From: Mangifera indica
Lineage: Eukaryota > Streptophyta > Magnoliopsida > Sapindales > Anacardiaceae
Assembly: GCF_011075055.1 (NCBI RefSeq)
Contig: NC_058147.1
Location: 15,833,622-15,897,621 of the forward strand
DNA length: 64,000 bases
Direction of reading: 5' to 3'
The notes below the pieces were generated by a model. The model ran no database searches. It was not told where the DNA came from and saw only the letters and a list, made by a program, of their open reading frames with translations. Positions within the stretch are counted from its first letter, which is position 1; the number at the start of each line of letters is the position of its first letter. The translations under genes were made by a program, and so were the position numbers. Shown here piece after piece: positions 1 through 11,173 of the stretch.

Positions 1-183
1 GACTCCTTTGATAGTGAAAATTTCATGCAAACTTTGTAGCTTTTCTTTGTTTGTTCCTTTATCCAATTCATCTTGGGGGAATAATTGGTGGTGGAAGATC
101 CCAAGGTTGGTGGAACTTTCCTTTATGCCTTGGTTAATTTTCTTGTTACCCTTGAAGTCTGAAGTGTTAAGATGTAAATGTAT
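1..183 (+). mobile_element. G0: gypsy LTR, first fragment in window
   Basis: This matches the interior of the 993-bp LTRs of the complete element at 9911-16531, from about LTR position 533 onward, so the LTR start lies roughly 530 bp left of the window. The LTR continues at 1665-1748 and 5617-5816. It is interrupted first by a LINE (184-1649) and then by gypsy element G1. The last 15 bases (169-183) are the target duplicated by the LINE and recur at 1650-1664. Confidence 0.85.
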
Positions 184-1441
184 TGGTCTTCAAAGGCTCA
201 TTCTTATAAGAGCTGTCCTATTTAGCATTCAAATATATTGGTCTTCAATATTTATACTCCCGTCAAGTATCCATAAGGAGATTGATGGAATTTTAAGGAA
301 TTTCCTTTGGAGTGGTGCTTCAATGGAGGGAAAGAAGGCAAAAGTTGCTTGGGAGGAGGTTTGTGTTCCTAAAAAGGAGGGTGGATTAGGAATCATGAAG
401 AGCAAAGCTTGGAATAAAGCTGCCATAGTCAAAAACATGTGGAAGATTCTTAATGACAAGAGGAATTCTCTTTGGGTGGAATGGATTAAAACCAACAAGC
501 TAAGAGGCAAATGTTTTTGGGAAATAAAGGCTAATGGGGAGAGCTCTTGGGTTTGGAGGAAGATCCTTGGCATTAGGGAACAAATGAAGTCCAAGTTCAA
601 GAAGATTGTTGGCAATGGGGAAAAGACATATCTATGGCATGACAATTGGCACCCTCACGGTCCTTTGTTGGATAAATATGGTCCAAGGATCATTTATGAT
701 TCGGGTATCCCAAAGAATGCTCTTGTTAAAGAAGTCATTGTGGAGCATAGGTGGAAATGGCCGGTGGCAAACTCATGTCACCTTTTGGAGATAAAGGATG
801 CACTTCCTTGCTGCCCTTTGAGTGGAGAAGACTCCTTAATATGGTCCCCAAATTCTAATGGAGAATTCTCTATCAAATCGGTTTGGGAAGTCATCCGAGC
901 TAGGAAGGAGAAGGTAACTTGGTACAAGCTTATTTGGTTCAAAAGACACTTTCTAAGACATTCATTCATTGTTTGGTTGGGTATTAGAGGAAAACTTATG
1001 ACAAAGGATAAATTGGTCCGGATTGGCCTTATCTCCCACAATGTTTGCTCTTTGTGTAATATGGAACCGGAATGCATGGATCATCTCTTCTTTAGGTGTG
1101 CATTTAGTCTCCAAATATGGAATGAAGTGATTAACCTATGTCGCCAACAAACCAATCTTATGCCGTGGACCTCCTTGATTACGGAATTGGCTAAGGAATG
1201 GAAGAAGGACAATTTCAAGAACATCTTGAGTAAGGTGTGCTTTGGTGCTACCGTCTACCACATTTGGAAGGTTAGGATTGACATATGCTTTGGAAGAAAT
1301 GGATTACCAAAGGAGAGAGTCACAATGCTTATTAAAGAGTGTGTTAGAGTAAGGGTAAATTGCTTGAAGAAGGTGGAAAAGTCTAGTGAAAATGTGTCAA
1401 TTGCAAACAATTGGAGTATCTCTCATGCTATATTTGAGTAG
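8..1441 (+). pseudogene. LTR-LINE fusion reading frame (ORF2 C-terminal part)
   Basis: The frame is open for 477 codons from ATG at 8. About the first 58 residues come from gypsy LTR DNA. The remainder is the LINE ORF2 C-terminus, joined in frame by the insertion. The LINE portion covers the region after the reverse transcriptase and contains the zinc-binding RVT module, seen as CSLCNMEPECMDHLFFRC at about residues 350-367. Endonuclease and RT domains are absent, so no enzyme activity is expected. An LTR promoter should lie just left of the window, so a transcript with this ATG near its 5' end is possible. I regard the fusion as an accident of insertion, not a selected gene. Confidence 0.8.
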
Positions 1442-1649
1442 TCATAGAGTGATGTACTACATAGGGTTGGTTGTATGATGTATCTTCGGTCTAAGTTGAT
1501 TTTGACTTTATGTGTTGGCTTGGTATTCAGCATAACCTAGGGGCTTGTCCTAGGTATGCTTGTGCTTAGCTCAAACTAGGGGTTTGTCCTAGTTTGCTCT
1601 TGTATATCCTTTTCTTGGTATAAAATTATTATCAATTACCAAAAAAAAA
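184..1649 (+). mobile_element. LINE F: 5'-truncated L1-type LINE copy
   Basis: This is the 3' quarter of an L1-like LINE: the ORF2 C-terminus, a 3' UTR, and a poly(A) run at 1641-1650. The 15-bp target-site duplication AAGATGTAAATGTAT stands at 169-183 and again at 1650-1664, so the insertion boundaries are exact. It is very close in sequence to the 3' end of LINE E (58010-59472), which places both in one recent subfamily. Truncation at the 5' end is the usual result of incomplete target-primed reverse transcription. The first bases, TATTGGTCTTCAA at 181-193, recur about 55 bp further in, which suggests a slip at 5' joining. Confidence 0.93.
1535..1595 (+). other. Paired hairpins in LINE 3' UTR
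   Basis: There are two consecutive stem-loops. The first (1535-1555) pairs ACCTAGG with CCTAGGT around the loop GGCTTGT. The second (1572-1596) pairs CAAACTAGG with CCTAGTTTG around the loop GGTTTGT. The same pair occurs at corresponding places in the other LINE tails of the window: 6003-6063, 16685-16740, 26773-26833, 31192-31253 and 59356-59416. The position shortly before the poly(A) suggests a recognition structure for the LINE reverse transcriptase. That role is inferred. Confidence 0.7.
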
Positions 1650-1664
1650 AAGATGTAAATGTAT

Positions 1665-1748
1665 GTTGTATGCCTTGGATACTGTTCACAGTGCATGATT
1701 TTGCAATTTCCAGTTTTTGTCAGCAAACTTTGAAGCTAGTTTTGAATG
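1665..1748 (+). mobile_element. G0 LTR, second fragment
   Basis: This continues the G0 LTR directly after the LINE F target duplication. It ends with GAATG (1744-1748), the 5-bp target duplicated by G1, and resumes after the second GAATG at 5612-5616. Confidence 0.85.
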
Positions 1749-2740
1749 TGATGTATACGCAGCTCCATTGTCATTTTTGGGTTCCAAGCCATCCTTAAGT
1801 CTCCATGCAACCTTTGAAGCCAAGAAGAATAAAGTTCTAGCAAATCCCAAGCCAAAGGAAGCATTGCACCTTCAATTTTGGCCCAAAACCACTTTTGGAT
1901 ATAGTCTTATTACATCCACCCAAGGTCCAAATGAATAGCTTGCTCCAATTGATCCAAAAGTGCAACTTTTAAAGTCCATCAATGGCCCAAACGTCCAAGC
2001 ATCATTTTGAGAAGCCCAAAGAGCCCAAACTTGGGTTTTAGTTACATTGGAACTAAGTTAGAATTTAGTTGTTTTAGTTAGGAAACATCATTCCTAAAGT
2101 TAAGGAAAAAGCAACTAACTTTTGTCTTTAGTTATTTACTATGTATGGGCTTGGTTTAGAATGAATGGCTTAGCTTAATTCATGCCATTTTAGTTGACTT
2201 TTGTGGGAAATATTGTATCATTGCCATCCATGCCTCCTATATAAAGGGGTGGATCTTTATTTGTAAAAGTTTTGGTTTTGCTTTTGAATGAAAATTTGAA
2301 GAAAGCTTGTTGGCTTTTTTTCTCATATCCTTTATCCAATTCATCTTGGAGGAAGAATTGGTGGTGGAAGACCCCAAGGTTGGTGGAACTTTCCTTTATG
2401 CCTTGGTTAATTTTCTTGTTACCCTTGAAATCCAAAGTGTGAAGATTTGAATGTGTGTTGTATGCCTCGGATACTATTCACAGTGTATGATTTTGCAATT
2501 TCCAATTTTTGCCAGCAAAATTTGAGACAAGTTTTGAATGCCTTGTTGAATGAGTTGTGATTGCTATTATATATCATTAGAAAGCTCTTTGAATGCCCTT
2601 TCCAATGATCTATAAGTTGTATGATTTGGAGTTCATTTGATTGGTTAAAATTGAAAGATAAATTGATGCTGTGCCATACGAATAGTAATTTCCAGAATTG
2701 GGGTTATGTGTTGTTGCATTGTCTTGATGGAAATGCACCA
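1749..2740 (+). repeat. G1 5' LTR
   Basis: The LTR begins TGATGTATACG and ends GCACCA directly before the primer-binding site. It contains a good TATA box at 2238-2246. Its 5' sequence differs from the G2 LTR, which begins TGATGTATTTTCGG, so two LTR subfamilies are present. Confidence 0.92.
2238..2246 (+). promoter_or_regulatory. TATA box of G1 LTR
   Basis: TATATAAAG is followed by a purine-rich stretch. This is the likely core promoter that would set the U3/R boundary about 30 bp downstream. The same box stands in the 3' LTR at 5109-5117. Confidence 0.6.
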
Positions 2741-2742
2741 TT

Positions 2743-2755
2743 TGGTATTGGAGCC
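2743..2755 (+). other. Primer-binding site (initiator Met tRNA)
   Basis: TGGTATTGGAGCC begins two bases after the 5' LTR. It matches the complement of the plant initiator-methionine tRNA 3' end (TGGTATCAGAGCC) with two changes. It would prime minus-strand DNA synthesis. Confidence 0.85.
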
Positions 2756-3078
2756 TAGGTTGTTTGTGTGAATTGTTGAGTGATTTCTATCTCCCGGAGC
2801 TACTGTTCACCTCCCGAAATTTATTGTTCACTACAAAAATTACTGTTCGTAGAACCTTATTTTGCCTTAAACACAAACCTACCTTAACCTAAACACTTAC
2901 CAATACTCACCCCAACCCTTAAACACTTATAACCATTAACCTTTGGGCACCCTTATCACAGCCCTAAACTTCAACACAAAGCCAAATACCCCCTCCTCCA
3001 CCTCACCCAACCTAACTACATCAACCAATAAGACATATTAGACCTTTCCCTCCTTCTCCTAGACATCATAGGGAGGAA

Positions 3079-4619
3079 TTGATGCTTCATCATTATTCAA
3101 GTGAGGAAGAACAAGAGAGGCCACCTAGGAGAGAAAAGGATGATGATAGAGGTTTAAGGATTGAAATTCCGGAATTCGAAGGGAGCATGAGTCTGGATGA
3201 TTTTGTTGATTGGTTACATGCTATTGACAGAGTTTTTGAATATAAAGGCTATTCGAATGAGAAGAAATGTAAACTTGCCATCTTGAAATTCAAGGATTAT
3301 GCATCCTTGTAGTGGGAAAATCTTAAGAAGCAAAGGGAAAGGGATGGTAAAGAGAGAGTGAGATCTTGGGAGAAACTAAAGAAGCTTATGAAGAGAAGAT
3401 TCCTTCCGGACAACCATAAACAAGATCTTTACCTCAAGCTACACACCCTTAGGCAAGGAAGTGATGGAGTAGAGCATTACATAAGGGAGTTTGAGAAGCT
3501 ATTAATGAGGAGTGAGCTGTCGGAAGTGAAAGAGCAAACCATTGCAAGATTCATTGGTGGCTTAAACCAAGACATTGCTCATATGGTAGAATTGCAACCA
3601 TATTGCACTTTTGAAGATGTGTGTAAGTTGGCTATTAAAGTGGAGAAGCAAAAGAAGGCCATGAAGCCCATGGTTTCCAAGTCATTCTCCAAAGGGATAT
3701 TATCTAACAAAAGCATATCTTTTACCGAGGGAACTACTTTCTATAAAGGTTCCCCATCCTACACAAATGTTGTTGATTCTTCTTCCAAGGAGAAAGGCAA
3801 GGAACAAATGGTGGAACCAACTAAGGACAAGCCTAATATGGTGAAGACCAACCTCTCCAACAAAAAGTGCTTTAAATGCCAAGGCTATGGACACTTCCAG
3901 GCTGAATGCCCTAATAGGAGAGTTTTATCCTTGATGGAGATACAAGCAATTGAGGAGTCTCTTCAAGAAGAAGAAGAAAGTGAAGTTTCCAGCCATGAAA
4001 GTGATGAAGCCAACAAGGAAGAAGAAGAAATTCTACAAGGAGCTGATGAAGGAGAGTTGCTAGTTATTAGGAGAGCTTTGCATGCCAAGCCTCCTCCTCA
4101 AGAAGAGCAAAGACTCCACATTTTCCAATCAAGGTGCACCATTGGAGATAAAGTGTGTTCTTTAATTATAGATAGTGGAAGTTGTGCAAATATAGCTTCA
4201 TCTACCTTAGTGGAAAAACTTGGATTACCTACCATACCTCATCCTCAACCATATAAGATCCAATGGTTGAGTAATGAGACCAGCCTCCAAGTAGCCAAAC
4301 AAGTGCTTATTTCCTTCTCCATTGGTAAGCATTATAGTGATGAGATTTTGTGTGATGTGATTCCTATGGATGCTTGTCACTTGTTGTTGGGAAGACCATG
4401 GCAATTTGATAGGGAAGTGAAGCATGATGGCAAGAAGAACACTTACTTCTTTAAATTCAATGGCAAGACTATCACTTTAACTCCTCTTAGTCCACAACAA
4501 GTTCATAAGGCTACTAAGGGAAAAGAAGTCAAGAAAGAGAGCTTGTTTATGAATGGTCAGCAAGTGGAGGGTAGCCATCTTGAGGATTTGAGGGCAAATC
4601 CTTCTCAACCCATGGAGGA
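3079..4619 (+). pseudogene. Broken gag-protease polyprotein of G1
   Basis: Gag forms the virus-like particle and the aspartic protease processes the polyprotein. The capsid-type gag region spans 3079-3860, the CCHC knuckle CFKCQGYGHFQAEC is near 3867-3908, and the protease motif DSGSCAN is near 4168. The frame is cut at 3310-3312 by TAG where the G2 relative has TGG. The second part is open from 3358 and runs past the PPT into the 3' LTR, to 4794. The gag N-terminus present in G2 (from 11174) is deleted, the joint being near 2943. RT, RNase H and integrase are absent. Confidence 0.88.
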
Positions 4620-5611
4620 TGATGTATACGCAGCTCCATTGTCATTTTTGGGTTCCAAGCCATCCTTAAGTCTCCATGCAACCTTTGAAGCCAAGAAGAA
4701 TAAAGTTCTAGCAAATCCCAAGCCAAAGGAAGCATTGCACCTTCAATTTTGGCCCAAAACCACCTTTGGATATAGTCTTATTACATCCACCTAAGGTCCA
4801 AATGAATAGCTTGCTCCAATTGATCCAAAAGTGCAACTTTTAAAGTCCATCAATGGCCCAAACGTCCAAGCATCATTTTGAGAAGCCCAAAGAGCCCAAA
4901 ATTGGGTTTTAGTTACATTGGAACTAAGTTAGAATTTAATTGTTTTAGTTAGGAAACATCATTCCTAAAGTTAAGGAAAAAACAACTAACTTTGGTCTTT
5001 AGTTATTTACTATGTATGGGCTTGGTTTAGAATGAATGGCTTAGCTTAATTCATGCCATTTTAGTTGATTTTTGTGGGAAATATTGTATCATTGCCATCC
5101 ATGCCTCCTATATAAAGGGGTGGATCTTTATTTGTAGAAGTTTTGGTTTTGCTTTTGAATGAAAATTTGAAGAAAGCTTATTGGCTTTTTTTCTCATATC
5201 CTTTATCCAATTCATCTTGGAGGAAGAATTGGTGGTGGAAGACCCCAAGGTTGGTGGAACTTTCCTTTATGCCTTGGTTAATTTTCTTGTTACCCTTGAA
5301 ATCTAAAGTGTGAAGATTTGAATGTGTGTTGTATGCCTCAGATACTGTTCACAATGTATGATTTTGCAATTTCCAGTTTTTGCCAGCAAAATTTGAGACA
5401 AGTTTTGAATGCCTTGTTGAATGAGTTGTGATTGCTATTATATATCATTAGAAAGCTCTTTGAATGCCCTTTCCAATGATCTATAAGTTGTATGATTTGG
5501 AGTTCATTTGATTGGTTAAAATTGAAAGATAAATTGATGTTGTGCCATATGAAAAGTAATTTCCAGAATTGGGGTTATGTGTTGTTGCATTGTCTTGATG
5601 GAAATGCACCA
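4620..5611 (+). repeat. G1 3' LTR
   Basis: This is the same length as the 5' LTR (992 bp) and starts directly after a weak polypurine tract. It ends CACCA before the GAATG duplication. About 16 substitutions separate it from the 5' copy by eye, many of them G/A or C/T. Confidence 0.92.
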
Positions 5612-5616
5612 GAATG

Positions 5617-5816
5617 CCTTGTTGATTGAGTTGTGATTGATATTATATACCATTAGAAAGCTCTTTGAATGCCTTTTCTAATGATATATAATTTGCATGA
5701 TTTGGAGGTCATTTGATTAGTTAAAATTGAAAGACAAATTGCTCATGTGCCAAATGAACAGTAATTTCCAAAATTGAGTTTGTGTGTTGTTGCATTGTCT
5801 TGATGGAAATACACCA
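5617..5816 (+). mobile_element. G0 LTR, terminal fragment
   Basis: This is the end of the interrupted G0 LTR, finishing ACACCA at 5816. No primer-binding site follows (the next bases are AAAACTAAG), so this is either the 3' LTR of an element to the left or a solo LTR. Joining the three fragments gives a length close to 993 bp. Confidence 0.82.
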
Positions 5817-5944
5817 AAAACTAAGACTCTTAAAACAAATAAAACTCCTAAACAACTAGAAAACTAGAAATACTAGAAAGTTGAACTTCAACTAAATTCT
5901 CTTGCTTTCTTCACATGAATTCTCACCAAATCAAGCTTCTACTT
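5817..5944. other. Short unassigned AT-rich segment
   Basis: About 115 bp of host or old repeat DNA lie between the G0 LTR and LINE A. The last 14 bases (5931-5944, TCAAGCTTCTACTT) are the LINE A target and recur at 24224-24237. I see no gene. Confidence 0.7.
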
Positions 5945-6002
5945 TTTTTTTTTTTGGTAAGTAATGATTTTATACCAAAGAGAAAAGATGTACAAATGGC
6001 TT

Positions 6003-6063
6003 ATCTAGGACAAAGCCCCTAGATTAAGCCTAACACAAGCATACCTAGGACAAGCCCCTAGGT
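6003..6063 (-). other. Paired 3' UTR hairpins of LINE A
   Basis: The stem at 6003-6024 pairs ATCTAGG with CCTAGAT, and the stem at 6043-6063 pairs ACCTAGG with CCTAGGT. In LINE F the pair six steps from the loop in the first of these stems is A-T instead of T-A, a compensatory double change. Confidence 0.7.
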
Positions 6064-6190
6064 TATGCCGAAACACCAAGAAAACACAAGAAATACGCAA
6101 ATAATGGCACATAGAGAACCAAAGCTACAACACAAATACAATCACACTAAATGGAATACAATCACAAGAAGACCGAACACCATTACATGC

Positions 6191-9100
6191 CTACTCAAAT
6201 ATTGCATGAGGGATACCCCAATTGTTTGCAATTGACGCATTTTCACTAGACTTGTTTACTTTCTTCAAGCAAGTCACCCTTACTCTAACACATTCTTTGA
6301 TAAGCATTGTAACTCTCTCCTTAGGTAATCCACCTCTTCCAAAGCAAATGTCATTCCTAACCTTCCAAATGTGGTAGACGGTTGCACCAAAGCATAACTT
6401 ACTCATAATGTTCTTGAAATTGTCCTCCTTCCATTTGTTAGCCAATTCCGCAATCAATGAGACCCACGGTAGTGGATTGAGATGTTGAAGACCAAGATTA
6501 AGCACCCTATTCTAGATTTGGAAGCTAAATGTACACCTAAAAAAGAGATGATCCATGCATTTCGGTTCCTCATTGTACAAAGGGCATAAATTGTGGGAGA
6601 TAAGGCCGATTCTAACTAATTTATCCCTTGTCATAAGTTTGCCTCTTATACCCAACCACACAATGAAGGAATGTCTTAAAAAGTGCCTTTTGAACCAAAG
6701 AAGGTCGTGCCAAATAACCTTTTCTCTCTTACTTCGATTAACTCCCAAGCCGATTTGATAGAAAAGATGCCATTAGATTTAGGGGACCAAATTAAGGAGT
6801 CCTCTCCTCCCATTGGGTAGCAAGGAAGAACTTCCTTTACTAGTGCATTCTTAGGGATACCCGAATCATAGATAACCCGGGATCCATATTTATCCAACAA
6901 CGGTCCATAAGGGTGCCAATTGTCTTGCCAAAGAAAAGTGTTTTCCCTATTGCCAATGATCTTCTTAAACTTGGTCTTCATGAGTTCCTTTAGGCCTAGA
7001 ATCTTTCTCCAAACCCAAGAACTCTCACCATTAGGTTTTATTTCCCAAAAACATTTACCTCTTAGCTTGTTGATCTTAACCCATTCCACACAAAGTGAAT
7101 TCCTCTTGTCAAGGAGGATCTTTCACATGTTCTTTATAATGGTAGCTTTATTCCAAGATTTGCACCTCATAATACCTAAGCCACCCTCCACTTTAGAAAC
7201 ACATACCTCATCCCAAGCAACTTTGGCTTTTTTACCATCCATGGAAGCACCACTCCAAAGGAAATTCCTTAAGATTCTGTCTATCTCCTTGTGGACACTT
7301 GATGGGAGAATAAATATAGATGACCAATACACTTGAATGCTAAAGAGGACTGCCTTAATAAGTATGAGTTTACCCGCATAAGATAAGAATTTGCTACGCC
7401 ATGAGGTAATTCACCCAACAATCTTATGAATGAGCAGTTTGCAATCACTACTTTTGAGTTTTGAAGATGTTATTGGTACACCTAGGTACTTGAAAGGCAA
7501 TTCTCCCACCTCCATATTGATAGTAGCCGAGAGCTTAATCTTCTCCACTTGGGGAACCCCAGAAAGGAAGATATTGCTTTTAGTATAATTCATTTGAAGC
7601 CCGGACCATTTATGGAATACGATTAGAGAGTTTTTCATGAGGGAGATAGAAGCACAATCCGTCGTACAAAACAAAATAAGATCATCGGCAAAGCATAAGT
7701 GAGTTATATTGTTCTTCTTACATTTCTAATGATGGCCAAAGGAAGGATTGTTCTTGAGCTCCCCAAGCATACAGGAAAAAATCTCCATTTCCATGACAAA
7801 TAGGTAAGGGGATATAGGGTCCCTTGTCTTACACCATGAGAACTCTTGAAAAAACCAACTAATTCACCATTTATCCCCAAAGAGAAAGAAGGAGTTGTGA
7901 TGCAACTTTTAATCCAACCTATGAATTTATCCGGAATGCCAATAGCTCCAAGAATTGCAAGAATGAAATACCAATGTACCGTGTCATATGCCTTCAAAAG
8001 ATCAATCTTTATAGCACACTTCTTTTCTTTGCTCACTTTATGGTAGTTATGCATAAGGTCTTGACACAACATGATGTTTTCACCAATATTCCGTCCACCC
8101 ACAAAGGCTCCTTGGACTTTATCAATGAAGTTAGGGAAGATGACTTTGAGACGATTGGCAAGGATCTTTGAGATGCATTTGTAAATAGTATTGCAACAAG
8201 CTATAGGCCTATAGTCCTTGCACATTAAAGAGTTAGCAACCTTAGGAACAAGAGCAAGGATAGTACAATTTACCTCTTTAAGGAGATGACCTGAGGAGAA
8301 GAAGTGACTAATTGCTTTAACCACATCACTCCCAACAATCTCCCAAGCTGCCTTAAAAAAGAATGCACCATATCCATCCGGCCCCGGAGCTTTATTGTTG
8401 TCTATGGCAAAGATAATGGATTTGATTTCATCCTCCTCCACATCCTTGATCATGTTCTCCTTATCTTGATACTCCATTCGGAAAGTAACCAGCCTTTGAA
8501 TTTCCTCAATATTAGAATTGCATAAATCCGTGGAGTTGAGAACCTTCTTGAAGTAGCTTACAAATTCTTTCTTTACATCTCCCATGTCACTCACAAAAGT
8601 CCCCTCATCAAGGCACACACCATTAATAGAATTTCTACTCCTTCGTGCTTTGATGCATTTGGAGAAGTATTTAGTGTTTTGGTCCCCTTCTTGAAGCCAA
8701 TGGACCTTTGCTTTTTGGCGAGCCAAGGATTCTTCAGCTCCACTAAGTCTACTATAATTCTCCAACCAAGCCTTTTCTTACTTAGCTAAGTCTTCATCAA
8801 GAGGGTTGCTTTGGAGCCTATTCTGAATATCCTCCAGCTTTTCTTTTGCTTCTACCACCTTATCTAAAATTCTCCAAAAACCATCCCTATTTAGCCTCCT
8901 TAACTCTCCTTTTAATCTTTTGAGTTTGTTGACAAGATTAAACATAGGGCTGCCTCCAAAGTCCCTTTTCCAAACCTCCCTAACAATACTAAGGAAGTTT
9001 TTATGATTTGCCCACATGTGGTAGAATTTAAAAGGGACCTTCCTCCTCTCTTCACAACCCCCACCAGTCACAATACATGGGGAAAGATCTGAAATAGAAG

Positions 9101-9770
9101 GGTTGAGAAAAATGGCCAAGGATTTCGCAAATACATCTTTCCAATGTTCGTTTACAAGTGCTCTATCCAACTTACATGCTATCCTCCTTTGCCCTTCACT
9201 ACAATTGCTCCAAGTAAGATGATTTCCCATATACCGAAGATCATCTAGATTTGCCTCTCTACAACAATAATTTAAATCATCACAATACGTATCTCCCCAA
9301 GAAACCCCTCCTAGTTTCTCATTCGGACCTCTAATCGCATTGAAGTCACCCATGATTAGCCACGGTTTCCTACCCATCTGATTTAAAAGCTTAACTATTT
9401 CCCTCCAAAGGCTTCTCCTATCCAATGGCTGGTTAAAACCATAAACTATCGTTATAGCCATATGAGTATTCTCCTTTACTAACAAAGCCTCACCATGTAT
9501 GAATTGAGGTTTCTTCTCTTTAATGTCTATTTTGATGGTTTCCTTATTCCACCCTACCCAAATTCTCCCATTGGGGTGTATATCATTAGTATTGTCATAC
9601 TCTCAATCCTTCCAAATATTACAATTCACTCTAGTTAAATTATCAATCCCTACTTTTGTCTCCAACACAGCCATGAAATCAATGTTATTATGCTTAATGA
9701 AGTGTCATACCTCCCTTTGCTTGATAAGAGCATTGAGGCCCTTAATATTCCAGCATGCAAACTTGGTCAT
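6191..9770 (-). pseudogene. LINE A ORF2 (endonuclease-reverse transcriptase), degraded
   Basis: The ORF starts with ATG at 9770 and would encode about 1,200 residues. The N-terminal part (9770-9100) is an APE-type endonuclease with MGDFNAIRGPNEK near 9350. The reverse transcriptase follows, with APGPDGYGAFFFKAAW near 8390 and an intact FADD box near 7690. The C-terminal zinc-binding region is near 6560. The frame is broken in at least six places, with open segments at 8778-9485, 7704-8765, 7411-7674, 7123-7332, 6676-7089, 6512-6748 and 6191-6505, and there are stop codons in the N-terminal part. ORF1 ends at 9767, so stop and start share ATGA. Confidence 0.9.
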
Positions 9771-9910
9771 TTGGATAATGGGGGAGGGGAATTTGCTTTC
9801 TTTAGCTTTGCCAATTTCTTCCCCAAATTCATACTCTTCAAATCTGCATCCTTCTTCCTAAGGTCCATCTCATCCACCTTTAGCTTTCCACCAAATGGGA
9901 CTATTGTTGG
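9767..9910 (-). pseudogene. LINE A ORF1, C-terminal fragment
   Basis: This holds the last ~48 codons of ORF1, with VPFGGKLKVDEMD matching the ends of the LINE B and LINE E ORF1. Its upstream part is separated by insertion of G2. The target GTTGG (9906-9910) is repeated at 16532-16536. The stop TGA overlaps the ORF2 start. Confidence 0.85.
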
Positions 9911-10903
9911 TGATGTATTTTCGGCTACCTCTCCAACCCTAGCTTCCAAGTCTCTATCAAATCTCCATTTGGCTTAAGCCACCATTGAGAATGAAGAATT
10001 AGCTCCATGCAAGCCCAAAGATTCATTGCTTTTTCCACATTGGCCCAACTTTACTTTTGGGTGCAATCTCATTACTTGCATCCAAGGCCTTAATGAAATG
10101 GAAACTTAAATGAGTCCAAGAAGCCAACTACAAGCCCACTTGAAGCCCAAGTAGATGAGGCAGCCCTCCATCACTTAAATGGAGCCCAAGATGCCATGAA
10201 GCCCATTTAGTTGGATTGCAACTAAATGGGAAGCAAGTAACTTTAGTTGGTGGACATAGTTCCACCTTTTAGGGAAAAGTTGTTCCCTTTTGTTGTTTTC
10301 TTCAATTAATATGGTATGGCCTTAGTATTGAATGAATGGTTAAGCTTAAATGAAGGGAAAAGCTTCCATGTCAAATTAATGCCCAATTTTTGCCACCACT
10401 TGCTCTTGTATATGAAAGTGGATTTTCACTTGTAAAGGGTTAGACTACTTTGATAATGAAATATTCAAGTAAAGCTTTGTAGCTTTTCTTTAGTTGTTTT
10501 TCCTTTATCCAATTCATCTTGGAGGAAGAATTGGTGGTGGAAGACCCCAAGGTTGGTGGAAAATTCCTTTATGCCTTGGTTAACTTTCTTGTTACCCTTG
10601 AAATCCAAAGTGTGAATGTGTGTTGTATGCCCGGGTACTGTTCACAGTATGTAATTTTGCCATTTTCAGATTTTGCCATCAAACTTTGAAACAAGTTTTG
10701 AATGCCTTGTTGATTGAGTTGTGATTGCTATAATATACCATTAGAAAGCTCTTTGAATACCCTTTCCAATGATCTATCCTTTGTATGTTTTGGAGGTCAT
10801 TTGATTGGTTAAATTGGAAGACAAATTGCTGTTCTGCCATGTGAACATTAATTTCCAGTTTTGAGTTTGTGAATTGTTGCATTGCCTTGATGGATATGCA
10901 CCA
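9911..10903 (+). repeat. G2 5' LTR
   Basis: The LTR begins TGATGTATTTTCGG and ends GCACCA. A TATA-like TGTATATGAAAG lies near 10408-10419. It is preceded by the GTTGG target copy and followed by TT and the primer-binding site. Confidence 0.95.
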
Positions 10904-10905
10904 TT

Positions 10906-10918
10906 TGGTATTAGAGCC
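10906..10918 (+). other. G2 primer-binding site (initiator Met tRNA)
   Basis: TGGTATTAGAGCC differs by one base from the usual plant initiator-Met tRNA complement TGGTATCAGAGCC, and lies two bases after the LTR. Confidence 0.9.
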
Positions 10919-11173
10919 TAGGTTGTTTGTGTGATTTGTTGACTGATTTCCATCTCCCGGAGCTACTGTTCACCTCCCGGAATTTACTATTCACTACAAA
11001 ATTACTGTTCACAGAACCTTAATTTGTCTTAAACACAAACCTTCCTTAACCTAAACACTTACCAATACTCACCCCAACCCTTAAACACTTATAACCATTA
11101 ACCTTTACCTACTAGCCACTACCACAAATGTCCCATAAAAGAACTTCATCCTCATCCTTGGGAATTTGCCAAC

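Larger units (their letters stand above)
1749..5611 (+). mobile_element. G1: gag-protease-only gypsy derivative
   Basis: This is a 3.86-kb LTR retrotransposon with two 992-bp LTRs (1749-2740 and 4620-5611), each starting TG and ending CA. It is flanked by the 5-bp duplication GAATG. The interior keeps a primer-binding site, most of gag and the protease, but RT, RNase H and integrase are missing. The deletion runs from just after the protease (about 4570) to just before the polypurine tract. Its junction lies in a GTGGAGG/TGGAGGATAG-type microhomology visible by comparison with G2 (12805-12815 and 15484-15492). A second deletion removed the gag start. The two LTRs show about 16 differences by eye. 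It could only have moved in trans, and only if it was mobile after the deletions. Confidence 0.92.

Noticed and set aside
10906..10918. Possible tRNA gene remnant
   Set aside because: Only the 13-base primer-binding complement is present, directly after an LTR; there is no tRNA fold.
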